From Symbiodinium kawagutii (lineage: Eukaryota > Sar > Dinophyceae > Suessiales > Symbiodiniaceae), in contig VSDK01004430.1 of NCBI GenBank assembly GCA_009767595.1, forward strand, positions 51,994-115,993: a stretch of DNA of 64,000 bases. The letters run 5' to 3'. Each line of letters opens with the position of its first letter. Position 1 is the first letter of the stretch. The notes beneath the pieces were generated by a model. It had not been told where the DNA came from and did no database searches. It saw only the letters and a program-made list of their open reading frames with translations. The position numbers and the translations under genes were made by a program. Shown in pieces: positions 24,239 through 37,049 of this stretch.

Positions 24239-27200
24239 TCTTTTCGCTCTCAACCAGCACGCCGTGGCCGACGAAGTTGGTGAAAAGCCTATGCAGGGCC
24301 CTTTCAACGCAGCGTTGGCGCAAGCTGCGGGTGGTGCAGTGATGGTGCCATGGAGTCCATGTCATCATAAAGTCTGGCTGAAATCAGGAGTTTTTTTTGC
24401 CACCAATGCGCTTGTATAAGTTTTGTTTCGGCTGGTCCATGTTTTTTTGCGTGGGAGATCCTGAGAGATTGCTGGCACAAGTCCTTTCATTTTCCTGCCT
24501 TTGTTTTGCTGCTGCGGCGGCCTGTGGCCTTGAGCCACTTCTGTGGACTCAGAGGTGCTGGACGAAAGTGTGAACCCGTTCAAGCGCATCTGGTGCCTTT
24601 TCGAAACCTGGCGACTCAAAGAATTGCAACGGCCCTTCGAGCTGATATGTGACTCAGCCACGGTCTTTAAACGTACCCGGTGAAAAGAGATTCGAAATAT
24701 TTCGAAATTATATATAATATATATTTATATATATATATATATATATATTTATTTATTTACCATGAATATATAGTTTGACTTTTTTTGACTTTTCCACAAG
24801 CATTTTTCAGCGCTGCCACGGTGTTTGCCCAATCAAGTTAATGTATGGTGTGCATTATTTTCAACCCGCCAGTAAGAATAGCCATTTCTTCGGCTTCTTC
24901 AAACCACAGGCGATTTGGGCTCACTGTCAGATTCAGCGGGCTTGGTGCGTGGCTCACTGGCAGAACAAGCCAAGATGCTGCAAGCGACATGCGAAGCCTT
25001 GTGGAGCATGTCAGCTAGCGACTTGGTTCGCATTTGTGTAGTTTTTGTGTCCGGTCAAATTGTTGCTCCACCGAGTTGGTTGTCAAAAGTCGGTTTCTTT
25101 TGTCAAAAGCGGGTCATCATCATGTGTCATCTGGACTCCCTGCAGGTAGGGCGCAAAGCTCAGTAGCAGCTGACAAGTACAGCATTTGGGCCCACGTTGC
25201 AGGTAGTGAGAACTATAAATCGATCATGGGAGATGGTGCAGAAAGCTTTTTCAAAAAGAAAAAGATAATTGATTTAGATGCTCTTTATTTCGGTGACTTT
25301 AACTGGCACATGCGCTCGCTGCTTTCCACTAGCCTCCTTCAGACGTTGTTGGGCAGCTCGGACTTCAGAGCAGCTGCTCGGTGTTGCCTCCATGGAGCAT
25401 CCCTCAATGAAGAGGAGCTGGACAAGATCTGGGCGAATTTCGATGGCGGAACTGATCTAGCCAATTGGCTGGACCAAATGCTGGAGTTGACAGCACAGAC
25501 TGGGAATGCATTCCTCCTGCGTTGTCTTCTAAGACGTGGAGCCGATGCATCCTACACATGATTTTAAAACCAAAAACCGCCTGCGAGCCCCAGCAAAAAA
25601 TTGTTTGACAAAACTGCTCCTCTTGGGAGCCAGAAGTGGCCATGAGCCCGTAGTGAAGCTGCTCCTGGAGAACGGGGCTGATGCCAGGGCAGCAAACGAT
25701 CATGGAGTGACAGCCTTGATGGATGCCGCGAAACGCGGTGATGAAGCGGTTCTGAACCTGCTGCTCGAGCATGGGGCTGATGTTAGGGCAGCAGACAATG
25801 ATGGACTGACAGCCCTGCTGCAAGCAGCTACACGCGGCCATGAGTGTGTTGTTAAGCTGCTGCTTGAGCATGGCGCTGATGCCAGGGCAGCCGACAATCT
25901 TGGAGTGACAGCCCTGAGGGGTGCAGCTTATGGTGGCCATGAGCCCATAGTGAAGCTGCTGCTGGCGCATGGGGCTGATGCCAAGGCAGCAAGACATGAT
26001 GGAGAGACAACCTTGATGCTTGCCGCGAAACGCGGTGATGAAGCGGTTCTGAACCTGCTGCTTGCGCATGGGGCTGATGCCAGGGCAGCAAACAATGATG
26101 GATTGACAGCCCTGGCAGGTGCAGCTGAATGTGGCCATGAACCCATAGTGAAGCTGCTGCTGGCGCATGGGGCTGATGCAAAGGCAGCCAACAATGATGG
26201 AGTGACAGCCTTGATGCTTGCCGCAGAACGCGGTCATGAACCAGTTCTGAAGCTGCTTCTTGAGCATGGCGCTGATGCCAGGGCGGCATGCAATGATTCA
26301 GTGACAGCTTTGATGAAAGCAGCTGCAGGTGGCCATGAACTCGCAGTGAAGCTTTTGCTGCAGTATGGGGCTGATGCAAAGGCAGCCAACAATGATGGAG
26401 TGACAGCCTTGATGCATGCCGTGTACCGCGGTGATGAAGCGGTTCTGAACCTGCTGCTTGCCCATGGGGCTGATGCCAGGGCAGCAAACAATGATGGATT
26501 GACAGCCTTGATGCTTGCCGCAGAACGCGGTCATGAACCAGTTCTGAAGCTGCTTCTTGAGCATGGCGCTGATGCCAGGGCGGCATGCAATGATTCAGTG
26601 ACAGCTTTGATGAAAGCAGCTGCAGGTGGCCATGAACTCGCAGTGAAGCTTTTGCTGCAGTATGGGGCTGATGCCAGGGCAGCATGCAATGATGGAGTGA
26701 CAGCCCTGATGTTTGCCGCGGAGAAAGGTCATGAACCTGTTCTGAAGCTGCTGCTTGATCATGGGGCTGATGCCAAGGCAGCACGCAAAGATGGAGTGAC
26801 AGGCCTGATGTTTGCTGCGGAAGCCGGTCATGAACCCGTTGTGAAGCTGCTGCTAGAGCATGGGGCTGATGTCAGGGCAGCAAGCCACGATGGAGTGACA
26901 GCTTTGTTGGTTGCAGCTTATGGTGGCCATGAGCCCATAGTGAACCTGCTGCTGCAGTATGGGGCTGACGTCATGGCAGCAGAAAATGATGGAGGCACAG
27001 CCCTGATGCAAGCGGCTGTTGGTGGCTATGGGCCTGTCGTGAAGCTGCTGCTTGAGCATGGGGCTGATGCGAGGGCAGCAAACAATGATGGATTGACAGC
27101 CCTGACAGGTGCAGCTGAACGTGGCCATGAGCCCATTGTGAAGCTGCTGCTGGCGCATGGGGCTGATGCCAAGGCAGCAAACAATGATGGAGTGACAGCC

Positions 27201-28630
27201 CTGATGCGAGCAGCTGCAGATGGCCATGAGCGTGTCGTAAAGCTGCTGCTTGAGCATGGTGCTGATGTTAGGGCAGCAGACAATCATGGAGTGACAGCTT
27301 TGATGAAAGCAGCTGCAGGTGGCCATGAACTCGCAGTGAAGCTGCTGCTGCAGTATGGGGCTGATGCCAGGGCAGCCAGCAGTCGTGGAGTGACAGCCCT
27401 GATGCGAGCAGCTGCAGATGGCCATGAGCGTGTCGTAAAGCTGCTGCTTGAGCATGGTGCTGATGTTAGGGCAGCAGACAATCATGGAGTGACAGCTTTG
27501 ATGAAAGCAGCTGCAGGTGGCCATGAACTCGCAGTGAAGCTGCTTCTGCAGAATGGGGCTGATGTCAAGGCAGCAGACAACGATGGAGACACAGCCCTGA
27601 AGCTGCTGCTGGAGCATGGGGCTGATACCAGGGCAGCCAACAATAATGGAATGACAGCCCTGACAGAAGCTCCTTTTGACGGCCACGAGGGTATCGTGAA
27701 GCTGCTGCTAGAGCATGGAGCTGATGCCAGGGCAGCCAACAATCGTGGAGTGACAGCCCTGATGCGAGCAGCTGCAGATGGCCATGAGCCCAATGACCGT
27801 GTCATGAAGCTGCTGCTGGCGCATGGGGCTGATGCAAAGGCAGCCGACAATCGTGGAGAGACAGCCCTGATGCGAGCAGCTACACGCGGCCATGAGCGTG
27901 TCGTAAAGCTGCTGCTTGAGCATATGCAAGGGCAGCCGACAATCGTGGAGAGACAGCCCTGATGCGAGCAGCTACACGCGGCCATGAGCGTGTCGTAAAG
28001 CTGCTGCTTGAGCATGGCGCTGATGCCAGGGCAGCCGACAATCGTGGAGTGACAGCCCTGATGCGAGCAGCTGCAGATGGCCATGAGCCCAATGATCGTG
28101 TCATGAAGCTGCTGCTGGCGCATGGGGCTGATGCAAAGGCAGCAAACAATGAAGGAGTGACAGTCTTGATGTTTGCAGCCATGCGCGGCCGTCAGTGTTT
28201 TGTGAAGCTGCTGCTAGAGCATGGGGCTGATGCCAGGGCAGCAGACGAGATTGGTGTGACAGCCCTGATGCAAGCGATTCGTGGTGGCTATGGGCCTGTC
28301 GTGAAGCTGCTGCTCGAAAATGGAGCTGACATCAGGGCAGCAGCCAATGATGGAGTGACAGGCCTGATGGCTGCAGCTGCACACGGCCATGAGCGTGTCG
28401 TGAGCCTGCTTCTTGAGCATGGAGCTGACATCATGGCAGCAGACAATGTTGGACGGACAGCCCTGATGTTTGCGGCGGAGCGTGGTCTTGAACCGGTTGT
28501 GAAGCTGCTGCTTGGGCATGGAGCTGACATCAAGGCAGCAAACAATGATGGAGTGACAGCTCTTGCAGCTGCAGCTCATGGCGGTCATGAAAGTGTAGCG
28601 CTTCTGCTTCAACATGGGAGTGCCCAATGA
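24239..28630 (+). pseudogene. Host gene copy 0, 3' exon block: WCLFE domain and about 30 ankyrin repeats, frameshifted
   Basis: Exon 24239 to about 24355 encodes FALNQHAVADEVGE, GPFNAALAQAAGGAVMVPW. Exon 24555-24670 encodes VNPFKRIWCLFETWRLKEL, QRPFELICD, and is followed by GTACCC. Exon 24912-25030 encodes SLAEQAKMLQATCEALWSMS. The long exon from about 25150 encodes SSVAADKYSIWAH, LLGSSDFRAAARCCLHGAS and then ankyrin repeats with 33-residue period (consensus DGVTALMxAAxxGHExVVKL, LLEHGADARAAN). Two breaks exist. The frame changes near 25545-25575, after GADASYT. A 7-base loss at 27923/27924 shifts the frame into a TGA at 27960-27962, after which the repeats resume in another frame to 28630. 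One repeat near 27597 is shortened in frame. Ankyrin arrays mediate protein contacts; the partner is unknown. It is either a pseudogene or mis-assembled. Confidence 0.75.
24710..24768. repeat. (AT)n microsatellite in a host-gene intron
   Basis: TATATA tract with TTTA interruptions between the WCLFE exon and the next exon of host copy 0. Confidence 0.8.
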
Positions 28631-28639
28631 TCGGACGGC

Positions 28640-28880
28640 AGGAGCGGCAGCCTTGGCACTGCTTTCCCATCTCTCAGATTCGTTTGCCACGACGCGCTCA
28701 AAGTAATTGTTGTTCATTGCTGAGAGCGTGGGTTGCCCAGGTGAACCTCCAAAGAAGCGAAATAGAAGTGAAGAGTTCACTGTAGGTGCATTGGCCTCGA
28801 AAAGATCATGAACACCGCTTGAAAGGTTGTGCAAGATTTGGCAGCAACCTGCAGTTTTTTGGGGCCGGGCTTCATAATCT
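28640..28880 (-). pseudogene. Convergent minus-strand gene remnant beside host copy 0
   Basis: Reading from 28880 downwards, after a CAG acceptor, the frame gives DYEARPQKTAGCCQ, APTVNSSLLFRFFGGSPGQP and NNNYFERVVANESER, then runs into the antisense of the ankyrin exon. The minus strand after host copy 1 has the matching DYEVRPRKKNEKAG and VPKVNSSLLFHCLAGGP (55177-55330). The hydrophobic upstream exon present there is missing here, so this copy appears truncated. Product unknown. Confidence 0.45.
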
Positions 28881-29556
28881 GCAAGTTTGAAGTTTCAGAG
28901 ACAGAGTTGAAAGTGTATTTCAGTGAAGTTCAACCGGCATTGGGAACAAAAACGAGCATGCAATGATTTTTCCTGTGACCTTACAGCCATGAATCCCACT
29001 TGAGACTTTAGTAGTCTTTAGTGGTAAAATGGCTGGGAAGTCAAGACATTATAATACTGTGAAAGTAAATTTAAAGATTTTTCGATTCTTGGAGAATCAG
29101 GTATAGATATGAACATACATGTAAGGCAGCAAGTGTTTCATTGCATTCATACAATTATGTTCCGCAGGCCACGCACAAATCCTACACTATGCTAGTGCAC
29201 GCTAGCAATGTCACGTGCATAGCAATCAGAGCTATCAGATATAGCATGATATAGCTGTATCTCCCAGAATATACCTGCTGTACCTGCCGCTCCCAGCTCC
29301 ACCAGGTGCTTCCTGATGGGCACGGATAATCTACTGCGGTTTGGTGGCAGAGGAAGGCACCCAGGGGACCCAGGGAACGACGGTCTGAGAGTCATTTGTT
29401 GAATTTTGGCCCAGGTTTGGTTAGCAATTCGGATCATTTGGCACATCTTCCCAGGTTGAAATGAGCAAATCGTTTGGCCACTGTGCTCAAGTCTTTATTT
29501 TTCAACGCCGCCACAAGTGCGGAGAGCCTTTCAGTTTTGGCCGCGCAGTGGCACTG

Positions 29557-32500
29557 ATGGGCTGCGCTTGCAGCAAGGCACCGCAAACATCGCAGCCAGG
29601 GCAAGATGCCCAGGAGCAGTGCAAAGTGGCAGAAGCTTACATTGTACATCATTGTGCCATCCCACCCTGAAACATAACTAGCTTCTAAAACAAAGGTAAA
29701 ACAGATCAGTGGTATCGAAGTGTTTTGAATCCAATTTGGAGGTCTTGATAGGTCTTGAGTGAATTGAAATGACAGCCTGCAGCTTGTAGCTGTGAACTCC
29801 CAGATTCGTGATTGGATCGCCTCCAGGACTTGCCCCGACTGAAGCTGGGGGCTGCAACCAGAGGAGGAGAGACCAGCATCCGGGAGCATCATGGGGCAGC
29901 TATATAGCGTTTGTTTGGTGAAACCCTGCTTGAGTTGCAACGGGAAGACATGAGGCTTGTGAACGGGCGCTTGCGATCTTGTTCAGCATTGTTTGTTGGA
30001 TTCACGGCCCCCAAAAATGATCCCTAAGACAACACGTTTGCATCTCTTGTTTTTTTTCATGTTTGATCACCTATGAGGTAGAGAACCTGAAGGTAAACAT
30101 GCATGTAATTTTGTTTCACTATGCTTATCTGAGTACTTAGAACTTACACCAATGAATAGAGTTGAGAACCATACCGTACCTGTCTCATGCTGCAGCGTTC
30201 CAGGAGATGTTGCCAGGCAGCGCGAAGGCGTGGAGCCATGGCACTTGGAATCACCGGAGATGGCTTGGAATTGGAAACTTTTAATGACAGGGATTTGGAT
30301 GTGCATCCCCGGTCAGTAAATGGTAAGTAACCATGGTTATAGGGGCCATCAGCTATCTGATGGGGCGTATATAACGAGGGCTTATCAGTAGCCATGTGCA
30401 CATGTTAACCATATTGGATCATTATTTCATCAAGCATTTATGGCATGTATGTAGCGTACGGGTAGGTGGACCTCCAAGCCGCCGTAGCTTTGCCTTGGCG
30501 TTTTCTTCAGCTGCTGTACCAAACCACATCCTCCGCAGATCCCTGCAGGTGCATCTAAAGTGTCAGGCAGCGAAGTCCACAAAACCCAGAGCTCAGATGC
30601 CGACAGCCCCCCACCGCAACGATCGGATGCTCGGATGAGCCCAGCTGGGACATGTCAGGAGTAGGCAGTGAGGGTTGGATTTGTCTTCGACTGGAAATGA
30701 CCATGGGTTTGCTTGCGATTTGAAGTAGAGGGTGTAGGAAAGTTTTCCACTTCCCGAGATTCTTGCAATTTCTGGAGTCTTAAATTGTGATTTTGCAATA
30801 TTTTGAACCACATTCTGCCATGAAACAGCTCCTTGTGTTGGTTTCAGTTGCTTTGAGGCATCAGTCTGCCAGGAAGGAGGTGCAGCAAGCAGCTCACAGC
30901 CGAGCCAAGGCCAGGTCATCTGAGTCATCCCAGACTGGTGATCTGTTGGTTAAACTGCGCTGATTTAATGGGTCCACGGAGTCCACGCATGTCAAGAAAC
31001 CGGCAAATCGCTTGAGTGGGGGCATCAAAGGTTAGTGTTTGTACTTTGGTTGAGGGTTGGAACACAGGGCAGGTTGAAAGCATACCGGCGCACCTTTTGA
31101 TGACATCAGCTTTCAACATGACCATGCATGACCACTGGCCAGAAATTCATAGAAATTCCAGACCGAGTCCTTTGTGATATTCTGGAAACTTACCCTGTAA
31201 TCGTCTAAGTTGTGTTTATTTTGTTTGCTGCCGCTGTTCTGAGTGGAAGCATTTCCCCGAAGGCATCCCCTATGTTGTTTTCCACAGGGTGCATCCCCGA
31301 GCTCGCAAGGTTGCGCCCTTGATCAGACCCAGAATGCAGAAGTCAGCAGCCACCAGCCACCATCTGAAGCGCCACAGATGCAATGGAGAGACCCCATGAA
31401 CTCAGACATGTCAGCATTGGGCAGTGGGTTTCATTTCGCTCTTGGTCCGATATCATTATTGTCGTTGGATATTATTTCGCAGTCTGCCGGAAAATTTAAG
31501 TGAATTGACAGCAGTTTCTCCATGTTTCTGTCTTGAAGATCTTTGAATAGCAGCTACTTGCTTCGGTACCTGTTGCTTTGAGGCACTGCGGCCCTCTGTG
31601 GAGGACTTTGGAGTGACGAGTTCGTTTTGCTTTTGCTGCCCTGAGCGAAGGCCTTGGGAATCAGAGTTGCTGCAGGCGTAGTGAAATGGCAGCGCGCTGG
31701 TAACAGAGGTTCTCAGCTAAAGGCATGAAAAGTAAGACGGTCCCGCATCCCACAGCAGTTTCCCAACTTGTCTTTTTTGGCATTTCACACATACTGCATA
31801 TACAGTTTCTGATCATCTACACATGTTCCAAACAATTTTCCCCTTGATAGGCGTCGAGTTTTGAGGGTTAATGGGTCGTTGCTTTCATTTGATTCCAGGT
31901 GGCTTCAGACTTGAAGCAGAAGCTCCAGGACCCACACTTCGTGGCCATGCGCTGCGATCTTGACAGCTCTGGCGATTTGGACGCGCACGAGCTGAAGCCA
32001 CTCGGACTGAAAATTGCTGGTGCTGTTGCTTTCCTTTCAGTTGGTGAGAAAAATGTGCTCCTGGGATCACCAAAGTGACACCTCATTGAGACAATCCACT
32101 GCTCCGGCAAAAAAACAAAACAAAAGAATCACAATGATCCCTGAATTTCCACTACAAAGTGATAACAAATTGTTTTTTAGCTACCAGAATTTGTTACAAA
32201 GATAGGGGATGCACAGCGGACTATGCAGCAAACTGCTTGGTTGAGGAGGATGTTGTTGGTTTCTAATGGACGTTATTTTTGTTGTAACGGAGCCGGGGTA
32301 GGCCATTGCTGGGATATATGTGGCTTAGATCGGCTTAGGCCTAGGCGCACTGAATTGGCTGTGCCTAGGTGCGCTCATGTTGGATTGTGTTGGCCGTTGC
32401 TGGGGTATGTGCAGTTTTCGAGATTGTAGCCGGGCACCTCTAAGGGGAATTGGATTTGGGTCAAGGTGCAACCATGGTTCGATTGTTCTTTACTTGTAGC

Positions 32501-34190
32501 TACCAAAAGCGTTCACAACTCCGATGTTTTTTTTCTACAATGTCGATTCAAGAAGCAGCAATGAACCTTGGGAACCCGCTGGGACCAGACCTGAACCCCA
32601 GAGCTTCTGGTTATTTGCCATGGTTGTTGCTGAGTTCCGAGGCAGGCGGCCCGGGTCTTCGGGATGAGACTATCGGCAGAAGAGCTGCAAGATCTCATGG
32701 CAGGGCAGCAGCGGATCACAAAGGCTCGCTCCCCCCGCGGGCCACATGTTCAGAATCAACGATGGATGGACCGTTTGGCAAAATACAGTTGGATGATAGA
32801 ACGTGTAGATTTTGTGCCCATGTATTTAGTTTCCTTTAAGAACTGGAGCTTGTGTCGAGAGAAGATGCGTCAAAACCATTCAAAACCATCAAGGTCCCTC
32901 AACAGGTGGTCTCGCATGACCATTTATTGATCTGCTGGTTCTGCTCGAGATGATGTGTTGAATATGTTGCTGGGCGTTCTCGGTGGCAGGAGCAGTTTGC
33001 AGAGATCGTCAATGATTTCCGAAAAAGACCTGAATCAGCCCAATCGCAGCGAAACTTGGCATGTGCCGGCGAGTTTGTGGGTGGCAATGGTCAAGACATG
33101 TCAAGACCATTGATTTGTTCAGTTTAGGGCTAAGCGCCGGCCTGTTCGGTTTCGGGCTAAGCGCCGGCCAGCTTAGTTTCAATTTGCAAATCATGGTTGC
33201 TTCATTACGAGTCCCCTCCTTAGCGCACCACAGTAGGCTTGCAACGCTGGGTGTTCAGATCATTGGGCCTTGACCATTCTAGACTCATAAAGTTGTTTAG
33301 TAAGATGCTCTCTGTAAAACCTCTAGGTCTGGCAATTGTTCAACTCCTGTTGGGTTTTGAAGGTGGTTTGCAGATAGCTACGGAGGCCTACAATTACCTA
33401 CCAAGCCGGGGGGGTGCAGTCGGAAAAATCCCATGCAGTGAAACCTATGGATATATAGAACAACTAGCGACGGTACGGAATCTGCCCTAGGGCATCTTCA
33501 AACGTATGGAAACCAGACAATGCAAAGCGATATGAAAATTATTCTCGCTTTTTTTCCAGGGACAGTGTGTTGTTAAGCCACTGATTTCAACGTTGATTCA
33601 GGAGTGGTTCCGCACTCCCTGCGTGGCATGGCCTTGTGCCAGCTGGAGCACTTGGAGGAACTCTTCGTGAAGTCCGGGTGGTTGGCAAGACAATGCGCCT
33701 CTTGTCTTGAAGAGTTATGTCCTATCATGTATCGTCGAGTTTCCTGTGCAAAAAGGCTCAGTCGCACTGGTCATGCGGCTGCATCCAAAAAGTTTTCTGA
33801 GTCTTGCGCCAGGAAATTCCCTTTTAGTACGGGACTAAACGCTACCGTGGCCTTCCAAAACCTGTCCCTTTTCGCGGCAAAGCCATTCGAAGGCCGATTG
33901 CATCACGCTTTTTGATGTCAAAGCCTGAAGGTTCCAAGCTTTTTCATGGCAACTTGGTGATAAGGACAGCTTCAACCAAGACAATGCTCAAGCGATCTTG
34001 GCCGGAGAGAAGTTCCAACAAGCACCGAACCTCTACGCGTTGGACACGTACGTGGTGACGCCGATGTCCAAGCCTGGACGATGCGCAGCCCGTGATCAGG
34101 ACTCCAGTCTCTCCATACCTTGGGCAGTCCTGAAACTTGGATGTGATCATATTCTCACTGCATGCATTTTTCTGCACTTCGGAGCTGTTG
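29557..34190 (+). CDS. Host gene copy 1, 5' exon block: MGCACSK start to LGDKDSF exon
   Basis: The start at 29557 gives MGCACSKAPQTSQPGQDAQ. Met-Gly-Cys with Cys5 and Lys7 fits N-myristoylation and palmitoylation, so a membrane-tethered protein is likely. The same start occurs at 58754, although the frames upstream differ by an indel, which supports this ATG. Further conserved exon-like blocks: 29830-29900 (LQDLPRLKLGAATRGGETSI), 30195-30321 (LGITGDGLELETFNDRDLDV, then GTAAGT), 30545-30650 (GASKVSGSEVHKTQSSDADS), 31285-31380 (TQNAEVSSHQPPSEAPQ), 31570-31680 (VEDFGVTSSFCFCCPERRPW), EF-hand exon 31899-32043 (DLDSSGDLDAHE), 32635-32730 (LSAEELQDLMAGQQRITKA), 32990-33070 (EQFAEIVNDFRKRPESAQSQ), 33600-33690 (VPHSLRGMALCQLEHLEELF) and about 33930-34150 (LGDKDSFNQDNAQAILAGEK). 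The gene then meets cassette 2 and resumes at 51197. Confidence 0.65.
33124..33176 (+). repeat. Short tandem duplication in a host-gene intron
   Basis: GGGCTAAGCGCCGGCC occurs twice, about 30 bases apart, in host copy 1 only; copies 0 and 2 have a single related segment. Confidence 0.6.
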
Positions 34191-34204
34191 GTTGTTAATT
34201 ATGT

Positions 34205-34259
<55 letters not shown>
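34205..34259. repeat. (AT)n tract at the left insertion point of cassette 2
   Basis: About 27 AT units directly outside the left inverted repeat. A shorter TATATA tract (51105-51122) lies directly outside the right repeat. Host copy 0 has AATATATTTG here (near 2310), so the element entered an AT-rich site. Confidence 0.85.
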
Positions 34260-34262
<3 letters not shown>

Positions 34263-34291
34263 GTACCCTCAAACTACCATGAATAAATGGT
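34260..34291 (+). repeat. Left terminal inverted repeat of cassette 2
   Basis: Begins CCTGTACCCTCAAACTACCA; 17 of these 20 bases match the reverse complement of the right end, with further matches out to about 32 bases (24 of 32). Confidence 0.7.
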
Positions 34292-34744
34292 TGGTATGGT
34301 CAGTGACCCTGTTTTCCTTAAATCGACCTAAAATGGGATACTACAGAGCAGTTCGACCAAAACAACCAAAAGTGGTCAATTCTTGCCATAGCATGCCATA
34401 ACATGGTGTTGCATGGTCTTACCATAACATGTTCGCTTCTATGCCACCATAGCCATCTTTGGTGGCTCCAACCTGGGCTGCTTGAGTCCGGTTTCCTGCA
34501 GGCCAGACCCCCCGCCCTGCTTGTTTTGCAGTTTGCCGCTTGTGGCATGCTCGGGTGGATCATGTGAGCTCTCTACTCTATCTCACTTGGGCAGCCTCTG
34601 GCTCGCACACCAGCTTGCTGATGCAACATTGTTCAAACCAACATTGGCTAGTAATTAGTTGGCCAATGGATTGGCTAGTAATCAGTTGGCCAATGGAACC
34701 ATATGTGCATTAACAGTCTCTTGCTGAACCCTCTTAGCCTGACC

Positions 34745-36548
34745 ATGGCTGATGACATGGATCGGGTTACCTCCTCGCGGCTAGCCCAAGAATGGGAGAG
34801 CATTTGTGAGCTGAGACGAAGAGCTCACAAGCTTCGCCTCGTTGCTAGGCCTCAGGTGGCGGCAATAAGTGTAAAGCATCTAGCTACTCTTAGATTGCTT
34901 TGGGGAAGTTTGGCTGTCCACTTTTCTGGTGATACCATTGAACTGATTTGCATTGAGGTTTCAATAGTGGGCAAAATCGTGACCCGCGACAGTTTGAAGG
35001 AGAATCACAAACTTCTTCGACCAGCCATCCGCTACCTTGGACTCAGAGTGTCAGTGCCCACTTGTCAAATACATGTTCGGGAACTATATGCGTTCATGGG
35101 CATTGAGTGCCCAAGCATCTTGTCAAATTTAGGTCTCAGATCTGTCAAATATTACATGCATGACTTCACTTTACAGAAGATCCCAATTGGTCCAGTTTTG
35201 TGTGTAAATCTTTCCATGCATGCATGGGTGTGTGTGTGTGTGCACGGCACTTATTTATGCAGGGGCAAGGCAAGATATGGGTTCTTACTGATTCTCCTGC
35301 CTGCATTGGTCTATCTTAGGCAGCACATCTGATCTTCAGGGATGGTTGCTTCGCCGGTTGCTAAGTGCTGTGTCCCGAGTATGTGGTCGTCCTTACCGAC
35401 CAAGGGATCCAGTGATTCGTGAGATTTGCAGCTGGGCAGGGGTTGAGTGGCCAGAACCTGATAGATCCAAGACACAACCTCAAATTGAAGATGATGAAGA
35501 GTATGAGGAGGAGGAAAGTGAGGAGGAGTTTACGGATGATGATGAGTTGCTCGAACATGTTCCTGTAGGCACTGGCTAGCCAAAATCTCTGAGATGGTTG
35601 AGACGGTTTTAACCAAACATATAATCAATAGGGAATGGTCATTCAACAGGCTGTATCACAATTCTTCGATTCCAGCTCACATCAGCTCTTCATGTTCGAT
35701 TTAATCCCAGGGATCAACCAGTGGGGTAGTCGGTGCCTGTCTATGGTTACCAACTCATGCTAGGTTCCCCTCCCTCCCAAACCCCTGGATCCTTTCTGAT
35801 ATGATTCATTTTCAATCCTGACAGGTGATATTGCTGAAGATGACAAGAAGGATCATTTGGAGGTCTCGAAGGTACACCCATCCCAGCAACCTGGGTCTCA
35901 GGCCGTGGCAGCTGTGGCATCTGCTGATGGCACTGCATCCTCTCCGGCCTCGGTGGTGAAGACTCCACCGCCCAGGTTGAACAAAGGCATTAGTGGCAGG
36001 GTGGGGGATTTCAGATTGTGTTCATCCAGGTGTCCATATATCAATATTCAGCTTTGGCAGTCAACTTGCACCAACCAGCTACATTAAATCTAACAGCAGT
36101 GGAAGATGTTGACTTGATATTGCGCTTTTGGTTGACCTGCAGGGGCCTTGGACATGACACCGTCACCTCTGACTGGCCCAGTAGTTTCCTCAGCAATTTA
36201 ATCATCTTATAAAAGGACAATTTGCTTGTGATGATTGCTTACCTATACTGTGATGATTCATCCCCTTTTCAAAGCACTTAGGTAGAGAAGAGAAAACGTC
36301 AGGCTTTATTGCTGCTGGAGCTCCAGTTTCAAGAACTGCAGCTGAAGAAGCTGCAACGAGCACGCCAATTGAAACAACAATCAATGATCCCTAGCAGGCC
36401 ACCCTCTTACAGCCCAGCCAACCCAGATGAGATGGAAACCCAGCCGATGGAGTTCAACCCACTGGCTACTTTGGACCTGGTTCCTGAAAAATGCGCAGTC
36501 TTTGAGGCTGGGCAATTGGCAGCTTGTTGGCAGTTGTACTTGGCTTAG
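34745..36548 (+). CDS. Gene G, 5' exons: acidic and coiled-coil N-terminal part
   Basis: The likely start at 34745 gives MADDMDRVTSSRLAQEWESI, then CELRRRAHKLRLVARPQVAA, a basic helical segment. 35340-35578 encodes WLLRRLLSAVSRVCGRPYRP and then an acidic run, DDEEYEEEESEEEFTDDDEL. 35825-35980 encodes a Ser/Ala/Pro-rich stretch starting GDIAEDDKKDHLEVSKVHP. 36282-36548 encodes LLLELQFQELQLKKLQRARQ, a coiled coil, then ends LAACWQLYLA-stop, or splices before it. The gene begins about 485 bases inside the left end of the element. The order parallels gene A of cassette 1. I assign these exons to one gene with 37050-42550 by that parallel; the joins are inferred. Confidence 0.45.
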
Positions 36549-37049
36549 TCCCATCATTCCCTCAATCCAAGAACCTTTGCATCCCCTGTGAGCTTTTGTG
36601 TGGACATATGTAGCTAGAACAAGGCCATGTAGCCAGGTAGATGCATAGATATCTTAGATTGATCAACAAAAAAAGCTGGATCTGAGATCGATCATATTCT
36701 AGGCTGCAATAGTACCAAACACATCATATAGTTAATTGTCTTCCTGTGGGTTTTGAAAAAATAGATGATAGGGATCAAGCACATGCACGAATTGTAGGGT
36801 GGTGGCAAACAGGAAAACAGATGGACATAATTGAACATGTAGATTTTATAGTTTGGTAAGGAAAGATGCCCGTATATGGACTGATAATTCTTGATAGATC
36901 TGATGCAGCAAAAGCTGATTTTGCCACTAGCACCTGTACCATTCAGAGAAATAGTTTATGCTATACATACACCTTTAAAAGATATACAAACACTCCATAG
37001 TTCTGATCAGGCACCCATATACTTGCCATGCAACTGCTGCTGTCAGGGC

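Noticed and set aside
25404-28834. Long minus-strand frames across the ankyrin exons (up to 310 codons), also at 52981-54796
   Set aside because: They repeat with the 99-base ankyrin period and are antisense shadows of the repeats.
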